Below, one piece after another: positions 7,740 to 16,024 of a stretch of DNA of 32,552 nucleotides. Origin of the DNA: Phycisphaerales bacterium (lineage in GTDB: Bacteria; Planctomycetota; Phycisphaerae; Phycisphaerales; SM1A02); assembly GCA_009692015.1 (NCBI GenBank), contig SIAB01000010.1, forward strand, positions 1 to 32,552. The letters run 5' to 3'. Position 1 is the stretch's first letter, and every line of letters starts with the position of its first letter. The translations under genes and the position numbers were made by a program. Below the pieces are notes generated by a model. The model was not told the DNA's origin. It was given only the letters and a program-made list of their open reading frames with translations, and did not search any database.

Positions 7740-8990
7740 TCATCCGCCGATGGCGGATTGAAGTTGGAGAAGTGGTAGAAGGATGCCGAGCAGAACGAAC
7801 CCAGCGACAACCCCCATACTAATGAGGAGGATCGGCGGGAGCGCTTTCGTAAAAACTTTGAGTGATTGATTGACTTGTCGATCGAACGCATTTGCCGCGT
7901 GCATGAGCATGACTTCAAGACGCCCCGAGCGCTCGCCGATGTTGACAATCTGAATGAGAAGGGGAGGGAAGAATCCGGAGCGTTCCAACGGATCCGCGAG
8001 CGAGGATCCCGTGGTCACCAACTCTTGCACATCGTCGATTGCGGACATCATCGCCGCATTCCCAAGCGTGTCTCGCACGACGCGGAGCGCCTGAAGAATT
8101 GGGATACCCGCCGAAACCAGTGTCCCGAGCGTTCGCGTGAATCGGGCGACCGCGACATCGCGCAGCAGCACACCGAGAATCGGCACTCTCAGAAGCGTCA
8201 GGTCGAAGAGAAATCGATTCTTTGGTTGAGCAATCCAGTGTCGCCACCCGAGGATGGCGGCGACGACGGCGAGGATGATGGCCCACCACCACATGGCGAT
8301 GAACGCGGCGAGTCCAAGCAAGACACGCGTTGGGAAGGGGAGGACCATGCCAGCCTGACCCACGATCGGTGCCATCAGTCGGGGAAGAACGAAGGTCACG
8401 AGGACCACGATGCTCACTGAGATGAGTGCTGCAACGAGCATCGGATAGATCGTTGCGCCAACTACTTCTCGCTTGAGCTCGACTGATCGGTCAAGCAGAT
8501 CTGCGAGTTGGTGGAGCACTTCAGCATTGCGGCCAGAGGCATCAGCCGCTCGGAACATACCGATGGTCATCTCATCGAAGGGAAGTCCGTACTCCTTGGC
8601 AGCCTGATGCAAGGGAATTCCTGCCTCAATTCGCTCGATGAGGAAGTCCATGATGACCGGAAGCGCCCGACCAGCGGCCTGTCGTCGGACTGTTCGGAGT
8701 GCCTGCATCAGCGGAAGTCCGGCTTCGAGCGCCGTGGCAATCTCACGGATGAAATTTGTGAGGTCTGATTGCGAAATCGTTGGGCGCCCCGTCCGTGATC
8801 GAAGGGAGATGGAGAGTCGCTTGGAGAGTCCAGCGGATTGCCTGCTCCCCGGTGGCGCTGTGGCGTCTTCGATGGTCGTCGCAACGATGCCTTGCTGCGC
8901 CAGCATCCGAAGCGCATCGGCCCGGTCAGACGCCTGAATCACTCCGCCGCTGGCGGCTGTTCCGAGACCTTGATAGCGAAATGTCAGCAT
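7740..8990 (-). CDS. gspF: GspF inner-membrane platform protein
   Basis: 416 aa; the ATG has an ideal AGGAG Shine-Dalgarno 5 bases upstream that overlaps the gspE stop. Two tandem T2SSF domains are seen: residues about 75-200 ('DLTNFIREIATALEAGLPLM') and 280-405 ('VARFTRTLGTLVSAGIPILQ'). Membrane spans lie at about 178-203, 224-248 and 384-408. The N-terminal 45 residues are the usual GspF leader domain ('FRYQGLGTAASGGVIQASD'). GspF is the polytopic platform thought to transmit GspE ATPase motion to the pseudopilus. It is full length with no anomalies. Confidence 0.92.
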   Translation of the reverse strand: MLTFRYQGLGTAASGGVIQASDRADALRMLAQQGIVATTIEDATAPPGSRQSAGLSKRLSISLRSRTGRPTISQSDLTNFIREIATALEAGLPLMQALRTVRRQAAGRALPVIMDFLIERIEAGIPLHQAAKEYGLPFDEMTIGMFRAADASGRNAEVLHQLADLLDRSVELKREVVGATIYPMLVAALISVSIVVLVTFVLPRLMAPIVGQAGMVLPFPTRVLLGLAAFIAMWWWAIILAVVAAILGWRHWIAQPKNRFLFDLTLLRVPILGVLLRDVAVARFTRTLGTLVSAGIPILQALRVVRDTLGNAAMMSAIDDVQELVTTGSSLADPLERSGFFPPLLIQIVNIGERSGRLEVMLMHAANAFDRQVNQSLKVFTKALPPILLISMGVVAGFVLLGILLPLLQLQSAIGG

Positions 8991-8998
8991 GCGAACTC

Positions 8999-10639
8999 CT
9001 AGTTGCGGCCATCTTCAACATTTTGCGTTGCCCGAAGAACCTCAGAGACAGTGGTCCAACCCTCTTGGGCTTTCTTCATGCCATCCTGCCGCATGTTCGC
9101 AAAGTCAGAGTCGACACACTCTATGAGTTCTGACGCCGAGAGTCGCTTGGTAATCCCATTTCGAAGTGTTGGGTTGATTCGGATGAGTTCAAAGAATCCA
9201 AGACGGGATCGGAATCCAGACTTCTTGCATTCGTCGCAGCCGACCGTCCGCCACTCGCCCCCATCGAAGCCACTGAGTTCACTCGCCGTCAATCGAGACT
9301 TGGTGTCCTCCGAGAATGGAATCCGTGCCTTGCACGCATTGCAAAGCCGGCGCCCCAGCCGCTGGGCGATGAGTCCTTCAAGGACGCTCGCAACGAGGAA
9401 TGGTTCCGCCCCCATATCGATGAGTCGTCCAATGCTCGAGATCGCATCGTTCGTGTGCAATGTCGAAAGGATGAGATGGCCCGTGAGCGCAGATCGAATC
9501 GCGATGTCGACCGTCTCATTGTCTCGCACTTCGCCCACCAGGATGACATCGGGGTCTTGGCGCAGGATCGCGCGAAGGCCGATCGAGAATGTGAGCCCGC
9601 GCTTTGGATTGACCGGAATCTGGTTGACTCCGCTCAGTTCATATTCCACAGGGTCTTCGATGGTGATGATTTTCTTGCGCGGGTCGTAGAGTTTGCTCAA
9701 TGCCGCGTAGAGCGTGGTCGTCTTTCCCGAACCGGTTGGGCCAGTGACCAAGATCAATCCGTGCGGCTTCTCGATCAGACGATCCATTGTGGCGCGATGT
9801 CGTTCGCTCATTCCCAAACTCTGCAAATCGAGAGGCAGGTTGCTCTTGTCAAGGATTCGCATGACCACGCTCTCGCCGTAAATAGTGGGAATCGTTGAAA
9901 CGCGCAGGTCGACCTTGCGTCCCTCAAACCGCAGGGTGATGTGCCCGTCCTGCGGAACATAGCGTTCGGCGATGTTCATCATCGCCATGATCTTGACGCG
10001 CCCGATGAGTGCCGCCTGAAGATGCTTTGGTGGTGGGGGTTGCTCGATCAATACGCCGTCGATGCGGTACTTGATCTTCAGCTCATGCTCGAATGGCTCG
10101 ATGTGAATGTCGCTTGCTCGGCTCTGAATCGCCTCGAGAATGAAGAGGTTGACGAGGTTGATGAGTGTTGGTTGTTCCGCCATGCGGTGCACATCGGCGG
10201 CATCGATTGCATCCATGTTGTGGATTGACTCTTCTGCTGCGGGCTCCGCGCTCCCCGCCAATGACTCCGCGATTCGCGCGGCGGTCGTCCCATAGGCCCG
10301 GCGCATCAGCTCGCCGAATCCCTCTGCTTCGACGCCCACTCGCGTGACTGGTAGTTTCGAGATCGCGGCGATCTCATCGGCGGCTCCGACATCGAGAGGG
10401 TTGAACATCGCCACGATCAAGCGGCCGCGTTCGACTCGAATGGGGACCGCCCGCACGCGGACGGATACTTCTGCTGTGATGAGCGCGATTGCGTCAGGAT
10501 CCGCTTCGGGCGTTTTTTCCAACCACTGAAGACCGAGACTGCGACAGCGCTCGCGAATCTTGGCGGCTTCGCTCTCGGCACCCGTCGGAGAGAGGTCGGT
10601 GGTTGGGAGACCGATTTGAAGTTGGCTCGTGGGTGTCAT
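8999..10639 (-). CDS. gspE: GspE secretion ATPase
   Basis: 546 aa, ATG start. An N-terminal GspE-N/MshEN-type region (about 28-130) precedes the RecA-like ATPase: 'SDIHIEPFE' (176-184), Walker A 'GPTGSGKTT' (300-308, Lys306), Asp box 'TIEDPVEY' (326-333), Walker B 'DVILVGEVRD' (364-373) and His box 'TLHTNDA' (393-399). A tetracysteine zinc site is present as C433/C436 and C468/C471, which separates GspE/PilB types from PilT retraction ATPases. The protein hexamerises under GspL at the inner membrane and powers pseudopilus assembly. It is the second gene of the operon, 15 bases after the upstream reading frame. Confidence 0.93.
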   Translation of the reverse strand: MTPTSQLQIGLPTTDLSPTGAESEAAKIRERCRSLGLQWLEKTPEADPDAIALITAEVSVRVRAVPIRVERGRLIVAMFNPLDVGAADEIAAISKLPVTRVGVEAEGFGELMRRAYGTTAARIAESLAGSAEPAAEESIHNMDAIDAADVHRMAEQPTLINLVNLFILEAIQSRASDIHIEPFEHELKIKYRIDGVLIEQPPPPKHLQAALIGRVKIMAMMNIAERYVPQDGHITLRFEGRKVDLRVSTIPTIYGESVVMRILDKSNLPLDLQSLGMSERHRATMDRLIEKPHGLILVTGPTGSGKTTTLYAALSKLYDPRKKIITIEDPVEYELSGVNQIPVNPKRGLTFSIGLRAILRQDPDVILVGEVRDNETVDIAIRSALTGHLILSTLHTNDAISSIGRLIDMGAEPFLVASVLEGLIAQRLGRRLCNACKARIPFSEDTKSRLTASELSGFDGGEWRTVGCDECKKSGFRSRLGFFELIRINPTLRNGITKRLSASELIECVDSDFANMRQDGMKKAQEGWTTVSEVLRATQNVEDGRN

Positions 10640-10654
10640 CGCTTACTCGAGAGA

Positions 10655-12007
10655 TCAAGGATCCACGCCCGAAGCGCCGCGTGGTTCGCGCGCCTTGCTC
10701 GGGGCACTTTGGCGCGATATCGCCTTTGCATCGCCACCGTCTCCTCCGCGAGTCTCGCGCGGGCTGGCGGACTCACTGCCGAAGTCTGGTCGGTTCGATC
10801 CAGCCTTCTGCTCCGGCCGCGATCGCGCGGACTCTGCTGCAGCCTTCGCCGCGCCAGGAAGGAGTTCAGAGAGCTCTGCGCCGAGTATCGCAGCGATGTC
10901 GGCGCGCGCCTTCTCATCGGCCGCGTCGCGCTCCGCATAAAGTGACTGATAGGGACCGCCCGCGACTGGCTTTGGGGTCGTTGGTGAACCCTGATTCATC
11001 CGTCGGCGCGTCTCCTCCGTTTGTTTCTTGGGTTCCTCGGTACGCGTCGCGTTTGCGAATCGATCTTGCCAATCGGAATACCACGGGACATACGCAGTTT
11101 CAACCGCATTGATCTGAGTGATCTGCTCGGGGGAGAGTCCTGAGATTTCGCGAGCTGCTGCGAAGAATGGGATCAGTGGGCTTGGTCGATAGACGGTTGG
11201 GTAGGCGGTGGCGCGGGCAAGTGCGCGGAATGCGGCGCCCCATTTCTCGCCGTAGGCAGCCGCGAGCGAATCAATCGAGCGATCCTGCAGGTCGCGAAGT
11301 GCCACACGCGTTGCCACGATCAACTCCAGTTCTTTCAGTCCAGTTGCGAAATCATCGGCAACCATTGCCTCTTTGATCTTGTCTTGCGATTCGGTGAGTT
11401 GAGTCGAGCGAGCGAGCAGTGCCGCATCGAGCCCTGCCTCATAGTTCAAGAGTGCTTCCGTTGCAGCGAGCATGACCTCGGGCGGCACCTCGCTCTCTCG
11501 CGAGACCGTGCGCAGGTCGATGCTTTCGCCACTGAGAACTCCTCGGGGGAGTTCCTTCTCGCGGCGCATTGCCCGCTCGAGTCCGGGCCACCGTGCTTGC
11601 TGTTCGTCGCTCAGGACGCTTCGGAGATTCACCTCGAATCGCTGCTTGAGTCGGCGCTTCTCTTGTGCCCACTGATTGATCGGAACCATGAGCACGCCGA
11701 TGGCACCTTGTTCCCCGGCACTCAGAATCTTGTCTTTAAGATTCTTCATCTGGTCGCGCAGTCCGTCGACCCCCACTTTGAAATCTCCCGAGTAGTCATT
11801 CACGAGGCTCTCGACGGTCGGTTGTTGCCAATCTTCGAGCTCTAGGAATTCAACGAAGAGGGTGACATCGCGATTGAGGTAGTCAGGCTGAAAGGCCTCG
11901 ACAAATCCAGCTTGCAGTCCCATCTGGGCGTGGGTTGAATTGGTCGAGATCGCCACCAGCAGAGCGACTGCAGCAAAGAACGTACGCATGGGAAAAGATG
12001 GTGTCAT
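10655..12007 (-). CDS. Exported helical protein of unknown function, first gene of the T2SS operon
   Basis: 450 aa from the ATG at 12007, chosen for its GAAGGA Shine-Dalgarno and because it places a signal peptide at the N-terminus ('MRTFFAAVALLVAISTNSTHAQ', cleavage near residue 28 after the HA-Q segment); a second ATG six codons later is possible. The mature part is predicted highly helical and charged, with two 'LS-x-EQ' motifs ('VLSDEQQARW', 'GLSPEQITQI') reminiscent of the LTxxQ motif of Spy/CpxP-like periplasmic proteins. The last 90 residues or so are low-complexity and charged, probably disordered. I do not recognise a family. Being 15 bases from gspE on the same strand, it is probably co-transcribed with the secretion genes. 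A role as substrate or periplasmic accessory is a guess. Confidence 0.7.
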   Translation of the reverse strand: MTPSFPMRTFFAAVALLVAISTNSTHAQMGLQAGFVEAFQPDYLNRDVTLFVEFLELEDWQQPTVESLVNDYSGDFKVGVDGLRDQMKNLKDKILSAGEQGAIGVLMVPINQWAQEKRRLKQRFEVNLRSVLSDEQQARWPGLERAMRREKELPRGVLSGESIDLRTVSRESEVPPEVMLAATEALLNYEAGLDAALLARSTQLTESQDKIKEAMVADDFATGLKELELIVATRVALRDLQDRSIDSLAAAYGEKWGAAFRALARATAYPTVYRPSPLIPFFAAAREISGLSPEQITQINAVETAYVPWYSDWQDRFANATRTEEPKKQTEETRRRMNQGSPTTPKPVAGGPYQSLYAERDAADEKARADIAAILGAELSELLPGAAKAAAESARSRPEQKAGSNRPDFGSESASPRETRGGDGGDAKAISRQSAPSKAREPRGASGVDP

Positions 12008-12209
12008 GGTCTGAAATCCTTCTCGGATGATTGAGTGTCCCAACAGAACGGGTGGAGGTCGGGGATATGGCAGAAACTCGGCGTGTTTTTGGGGTAACTG
12101 AATGGCTGACGAGGGCGGATTCGACCGAGGCAAAGGCGAACAATGCCGCTTGGGCGATGCGTCCGATAATGCGGTCGCGATTCAGCATTAAGTGGAATCG
12201 TTATGACAG

Positions 12210-12911
12210 TCATTGCGCGGTAGTGGTTCTCTGTTCGATTCGCTTTTCGCTGATCGTCTGAACGATTCGGTCGACGAAGATTCCAGGTGTGTGGATCTGA
12301 TCTGGGTCAAGTTCTCCAGTGGGAACCAGTTGCTCAACTTCCGCGACGCAGACCTTGCCGCACGCCGCAACCATCGGGTTGAAATTTCTGGCAGTCTTGC
12401 GGAAAATCAAGTTCCCACTGTGGTCTCCCTTCCAAGCCTTCACCAGGGCCAGGTCCGCCCGAATCCCGCGTTCGAGCAGGAAGGTTTCGCCATCGAAGAC
12501 CTCATGCGGTTTACCATCGGCGACCGGTGTTGAGAGTCCCGTTCGCGTGTAAAAGGCAGGAATCCCCGCGCCGCCAGCACGAAGTCTCTCTGCCAAAGTT
12601 CCCTGTGGCGTGAACTCCACCTCCAGCTCTCCCGCCATGAACTGCCGTTCGAATTCAGCGTTCTCACCGACATAACTCGAAATCATGCGGCGCACCTGCC
12701 GCGTCCGCAGGAGGAGCCCGAGTCCCCAATCATCGATGCCAGCGTTGTTGCTGGCGATCGTGAGACGCCTCACACCACTATCGCGCAGGGCGATGATCAG
12801 ATTCTCTGGGATGCCGCAGAGACCGAAGCCGCCGACCGCGACAAGAAGTTCATCGCGAAGCAGCCCTTCCAAGGCGGATGAGCATGTTGAATAAACCTTG
12901 TTTACAGCCAT
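12210..12911 (-). CDS. 3-oxoacid (acetoacetate/succinyl-) CoA-transferase subunit A, orphan
   Basis: 233 aa from the ATG at 12911, which gives the family's usual N-terminus '[17 protein letters not shown]' and usual length; an upstream in-frame ATG at 12953 would overlap the divergent gene. The motif '[14 protein letters not shown]' and later '[14 protein letters not shown]' and '[22 protein letters not shown]' are diagnostic of the alpha subunit of SCOT/AtoD-type enzymes. These transfer CoA between succinate or acyl donors and acetoacetate. In this family the catalytic glutamate is in subunit B, which is usually adjacent; no subunit B gene is next to this one. The protein is intact, so the partner may be encoded elsewhere. 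Confidence 0.85.
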   Translation of the reverse strand: MAVNKVYSTCSSALEGLLRDELLVAVGGFGLCGIPENLIIALRDSGVRRLTIASNNAGIDDWGLGLLLRTRQVRRMISSYVGENAEFERQFMAGELEVEFTPQGTLAERLRAGGAGIPAFYTRTGLSTPVADGKPHEVFDGETFLLERGIRADLALVKAWKGDHSGNLIFRKTARNFNPMVAACGKVCVAEVEQLVPTGELDPDQIHTPGIFVDRIVQTISEKRIEQRTTTAQ

Positions 12912-12937
12912 CGAAGGCGCAGTGTAGGCAACTGCAC

Positions 12938-12943
12938 TAGGCT
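12938..12943 (+). promoter_or_regulatory. Candidate -10 element (TAGGCT) for a leaderless MFS transcript
   Basis: TAGGCT ends 8 bases before the ATG at 12952, which has no clear Shine-Dalgarno. The spacing would put the transcript start at or next to the start codon. No convincing -35 is seen. Confidence 0.25.
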
Positions 12944-12951
12944 CGGTTGGC

Positions 12952-14169
12952 ATGCGATTGCTGTTGGCAATTCTGATCCTCCTCTCTGCAATGCCAGACA
13001 CCATGGCCGCACCGGTCGTCAAGGAGTTGTTCATGGATCGGTATGGGGCGAGTGCTGGTCTCGCTCAGATGTTCAACGGCATCAATCTGTTTGGAGCCTT
13101 CGCAGCATTGCCCTTGCTGTGGCTTGTTCGGCGCCGGGATTATTCCATGGAGATGGTGTTCTGGGGATCGATCGCTGATGCGCTGCTGCTTGGGGCGATG
13201 GCGTGTCCGCTTGGGCTGGAGTGGACACTCGTGGTTCGCGCGCTCGAAGGCGTGACCGATGTCATTGTCTTTGCGGCACTTTTTGACCTGGTTCGCAGAG
13301 CATCAAAGGATCATGTCGCGACGGGTATGGGGATTGCGTCGACACCCTTGCTGCTCGGTCTTGGCCTCGGCGCCATGTTTGGTGGTGTGGTTGTCCGACA
13401 ATCGCAGGGGGGGAGTTCTGCGCTCTGGCTCTTTGGGTTGTCCGCGGGTTTGAGCCTGCTCGTTGCGCTCATCATCCTGCTGACCCGCAGCACGATGCGA
13501 CGCAGCGCACTTGCGCACCGTCGAGTCGACACGTCAGAGCCTGTCGAGCGCGTGGCGGAATTGTCCGATCAGGATCCGATCTGGCCCTCGCTGGCGATGA
13601 CTTTTTCGGATCGAGCCACGGGAGGATTGATCACTGGAACACTGCCAATTGCACTCGCGCAGGTGCTCGGATACTCACCATTGGCGCGGGGATTGCTGGT
13701 TGGATTGCCGCTCCTACTCATGGCACTCGGGACTGGCCCTGCAGGGTGGTTGTGCGACCGCTTCGGAAGTCTGAGAGTTCGTGTCATCGCTGGAGTCGCA
13801 TATGCGGCGGGATTCGCGCTCCTCTCATCCGTTGGGGATCAGCCGCTGCCACTGGGCGCCGTGATGCTTGTGATTGGACTCTCGGCGAGCGCGCTCTTTT
13901 CGAGTTCGATGGCACTTGTGGTCCGCTCAGGGTCAGCGACGATGGCGCTGGGCGCATTCCGGGGTGCCGGAGATCTGGGCTTTCTGAGTGGAACAGCACT
14001 CTCGGTTCTGCTGCTCGCGTCACTCGGCGGAGAGGCGCCGACCTATGCCAACTACGCCGATGTGCTCATCATTTTCGCAGGCTTTCATCTGCTGACAACG
14101 GTCATCGCCGGTCTTGCCTTGCGATTGGCGCGGGCGCGAGGTGCACGACCGCACGGAACCAGCGGTTGA
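12952..14169 (+). CDS. Major facilitator superfamily transporter
   Basis: 405 aa with about 12 hydrophobic segments. Two halves of six spans are separated by a hydrophilic loop around residues 180-210 ('[21 protein letters not shown]'). Between spans 2 and 3 the MFS-like basic turn 'WLVRRRDY' is present, and the matching '[13 protein letters not shown]' motif A occurs in the second half (about 263-275), with the conserved Gly-x-x-x-Asp-Arg pattern. Substrate cannot be told from the sequence. It is divergent from the CoA-transferase gene and converges on the sigma factor gene with only 2 bases between the stop codons. Confidence 0.8.
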   Translation: MRLLLAILILLSAMPDTMAAPVVKELFMDRYGASAGLAQMFNGINLFGAFAALPLLWLVRRRDYSMEMVFWGSIADALLLGAMACPLGLEWTLVVRALEGVTDVIVFAALFDLVRRASKDHVATGMGIASTPLLLGLGLGAMFGGVVVRQSQGGSSALWLFGLSAGLSLLVALIILLTRSTMRRSALAHRRVDTSEPVERVAELSDQDPIWPSLAMTFSDRATGGLITGTLPIALAQVLGYSPLARGLLVGLPLLLMALGTGPAGWLCDRFGSLRVRVIAGVAYAAGFALLSSVGDQPLPLGAVMLVIGLSASALFSSSMALVVRSGSATMALGAFRGAGDLGFLSGTALSVLLLASLGGEAPTYANYADVLIIFAGFHLLTTVIAGLALRLARARGARPHGTSG

Positions 14170-14171
14170 TG

Positions 14172-15242
14172 TCAATTCTGAAATCCGGCGATCGTCGGCA
14201 GTGAACGCGCGAGAGATGGGCTCATCGAAATCATCGCAAGACGGATTTTTTCAAGGGCCTTGTTCTGAATCTGTCGAACGCGTTCCTTGGTGACTCCGAC
14301 AATCAATCCGACCTGCTCCAGGGTGAGCGTTGCGGCGTGGATCGGGCGATCGAGTCCATAGCGATGGAAGATCACGGTCCGCTCGATCTCCGAGAGGCCA
14401 GCTCGATTGCTGTGAAAGAGGTCCTTGACTTCCTGCAGGTCGTCGTTCGCCCGCTTGGCGCGCAGGTCGCCGGCCTGATCAGCGCGCTCCAGTTCCGGAT
14501 CGAACTCGACCGGAAAGTGCTGTCGGTACTTTTGGGTCTTGAGCCCCAAGCGGCTGTATGCCTTGAGAATTGCACGGCAGCCGTAGGTCGAGAACTTGAA
14601 CCCGCGACCGAAGTCGAACTTGTCGACGGATCGCATGAGCGCCATGTTTCCCTCGCTCATCAAGTCTCCAAAGTCCAACTCGGCGGATCGCACGCGCTTG
14701 GACATGGCCAACACAAGACCCAGATTCGCTTCTGCAATCTGCTTTCGCACGCGTTCCGCCGTGGCGTGCCAAACCAGCATCTCCCGTGCTCGTGCGGTGG
14801 TGAGCTCGGTGCGCAGCGCGCGCCGCCGCAGGTCGGCGACCCGAAATCGCGCAAAATTGAGCTGTGCGAAGATGGTGCGCTCCTGGGCTGCTGTGAGAAC
14901 AACGGACTTGGAGGTCCGCGGCGTTCTGTCTCGGGTTGGGGCGAGCGGGCGTTCGTCGAGCAGGGGTCGGTACCACGAAACATCCGGAGGTGCAATCGCG
15001 GCGGGTTCGTCGAAGATCCGGCGCAGGGCACCAGCCCTGTGGAATTGGGGGTTATCGACAAACTCGACCTCGCTGGCCTGAAGAGCTTCGAGTGTCGCCC
15101 GTTCTCGCGGTGAGAAACTCCCCGCGGGCAGCCGAGTCGATCCAAACACGATGGACGATGCCGAGCGGCGAACTTTGAGCGGTTCGCAACTCTCGGGGTT
15201 TTGGCGCGTCGCGATGGGTCTGTTGGTTACTGACTTGGGCAT
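14172..15242 (-). CDS. Atypical sigma-70 family RNA polymerase sigma factor
   Basis: 356 aa from the ATG at 15242 (GGAG Shine-Dalgarno 7 bases upstream). An N-terminal stretch of about 115 residues has no recognised domain. Region 2 (about 165-235) reads 'ANLGLVLAMSKRV ... LDFGDLMSEGNMALMRSVDKFD' then 'GFKFSTYGCRAILKAYSR'. Region 4 (about 281-336) has 'LSEIERTVIFHRYGLD' and the helix-turn-helix 'TLEQVGLIVGVTKERVRQIQNKALEKIR', very close to RpoD region 4.2. Region 3 is reduced or missing. The 'FSTYATWWIRQ' segment of primary sigmas is replaced, losing the two tryptophans used in -10 melting. It is therefore probably an alternative sigma factor. It lies downstream of ndk on the same strand, 201 bases away. 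Confidence 0.85.
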   Translation of the reverse strand: MPKSVTNRPIATRQNPESCEPLKVRRSASSIVFGSTRLPAGSFSPRERATLEALQASEVEFVDNPQFHRAGALRRIFDEPAAIAPPDVSWYRPLLDERPLAPTRDRTPRTSKSVVLTAAQERTIFAQLNFARFRVADLRRRALRTELTTARAREMLVWHATAERVRKQIAEANLGLVLAMSKRVRSAELDFGDLMSEGNMALMRSVDKFDFGRGFKFSTYGCRAILKAYSRLGLKTQKYRQHFPVEFDPELERADQAGDLRAKRANDDLQEVKDLFHSNRAGLSEIERTVIFHRYGLDRPIHAATLTLEQVGLIVGVTKERVRQIQNKALEKIRLAMISMSPSLARSLPTIAGFQN

Positions 15243-15304
15243 TTCATTTCTCCATGGACGGAACAACACAGTGGTCCCACGAGGATTTGAATACGCTGTC
15301 TATA

Positions 15305-15323
15305 CGCGGCGGTTGCCACCGCG
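15305..15323 (-). other. GC-rich hairpin between ndk and the sigma gene
   Basis: On the minus strand CGCGGTGG-CAA-CCGCCGCG forms an 8-bp stem with one G-T wobble and a 3-base loop. It lies about 120 bases after the ndk stop and 63 bases before the sigma ATG. It is not followed by a T-run, so it is not a standard intrinsic terminator. It could be a leader structure of the sigma mRNA. The rest of 15243-15443 shows no gene or tRNA. Confidence 0.35.
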
Positions 15324-15443
15324 TTCGCAGCGTTTTCCGCAAGATTTGCGATGCCAAGTTTTCGTCCAATAACGGAACTTTTCGACTCGGCGCGGGACCT
15401 TCGGAGGAGGCGACGCGGCGCGCGTGGCACCCGTCCGACGGTC

Positions 15444-15914
15444 CTACTCGGTCTTTCCGCCTGTGGAATCATAAACCCAGGCATCCGTCGCTCGGGCGTA
15501 GCCGAGAACTTCACCGGTCTTGAAAAAGAGCGAGAGTTCGCGGGTCGCCGCTTCGGGGCTGTCTGAGCCGTGCACGAGATTGAACGAATTCGAGATGCCG
15601 AAGTCGCCTCGAATCGTTCCCGCTGCAGCCTTGGATCCAAATGTCGCGCCCATCAGGTTTCGGCAGACAGCGATCGCGCCGAGGCCGCGAAGCGCCAGGA
15701 CGACGACTGGTTCGCTGGTCATGAACCGAACGAGTCCAGGATAGAAAGGCTTTGTGGCGTGATCCTTGTAATGCTCGGCGGCAAGTTCGCCCGAGATTTT
15801 CATCATCTTCATCCCCACGACTTGCAATCCCTTTTGTTCGAATCGTGATGTGATGGATCCGATCAGCCCCCGCTGCACTGCGTCGGGCTTGAGAATGATG
15901 AGCGTTGTTTCCAT
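15444..15914 (-). CDS. ndk: Nucleoside diphosphate kinase
   Basis: 156 aa from the ATG at 15914, which has an AAAGGA Shine-Dalgarno; the longer open frame upstream is not needed. The N-terminus 'TLIILKPDAVQRGLIG' and the active-site motif 'NLVHGSDSPEAATREL' with the phosphohistidine are diagnostic. The enzyme moves the gamma-phosphate of ATP to NDPs and dNDPs to balance nucleotide pools. Compared with the usual 140 aa there is a short C-terminal extension ('YARATDAWVYDSTGGKTE'). It is divergent from the topoisomerase VI operon, sharing a 110-base intergenic region. Confidence 0.95.
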   Translation of the reverse strand: METTLIILKPDAVQRGLIGSITSRFEQKGLQVVGMKMMKISGELAAEHYKDHATKPFYPGLVRFMTSEPVVVLALRGLGAIAVCRNLMGATFGSKAAAGTIRGDFGISNSFNLVHGSDSPEAATRELSLFFKTGEVLGYARATDAWVYDSTGGKTE

Positions 15915-16024
15915 GTGGTTCCTTTCGTCGGTCGGTCGTGTGGGGGGGGAATCGTAGCGAGGAAGCGTATGGTCCGGGCGCATCGAGAAAGCGAGGATGT
16001 TGATCGAGTAGGATCCGAGTCGGC

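Noticed and set aside
8999-10639. Type IV pilus (PilB) rather than T2SS identity of the ATPase and cluster
   Set aside because: The full pseudopilin set including GspK, the calcium-loop GspG and a GspC-like gene with probable secretin indicate T2SS, and no pilT, pilQ or pilC-type context is present.
15260-15345. Possible tRNA on the minus strand, from a TTCAAATCC-like T-loop followed by GGGACCA
   Set aside because: The bases flanking the loop do not form a T-stem and no D-arm or anticodon arm can be drawn upstream at proper distances.
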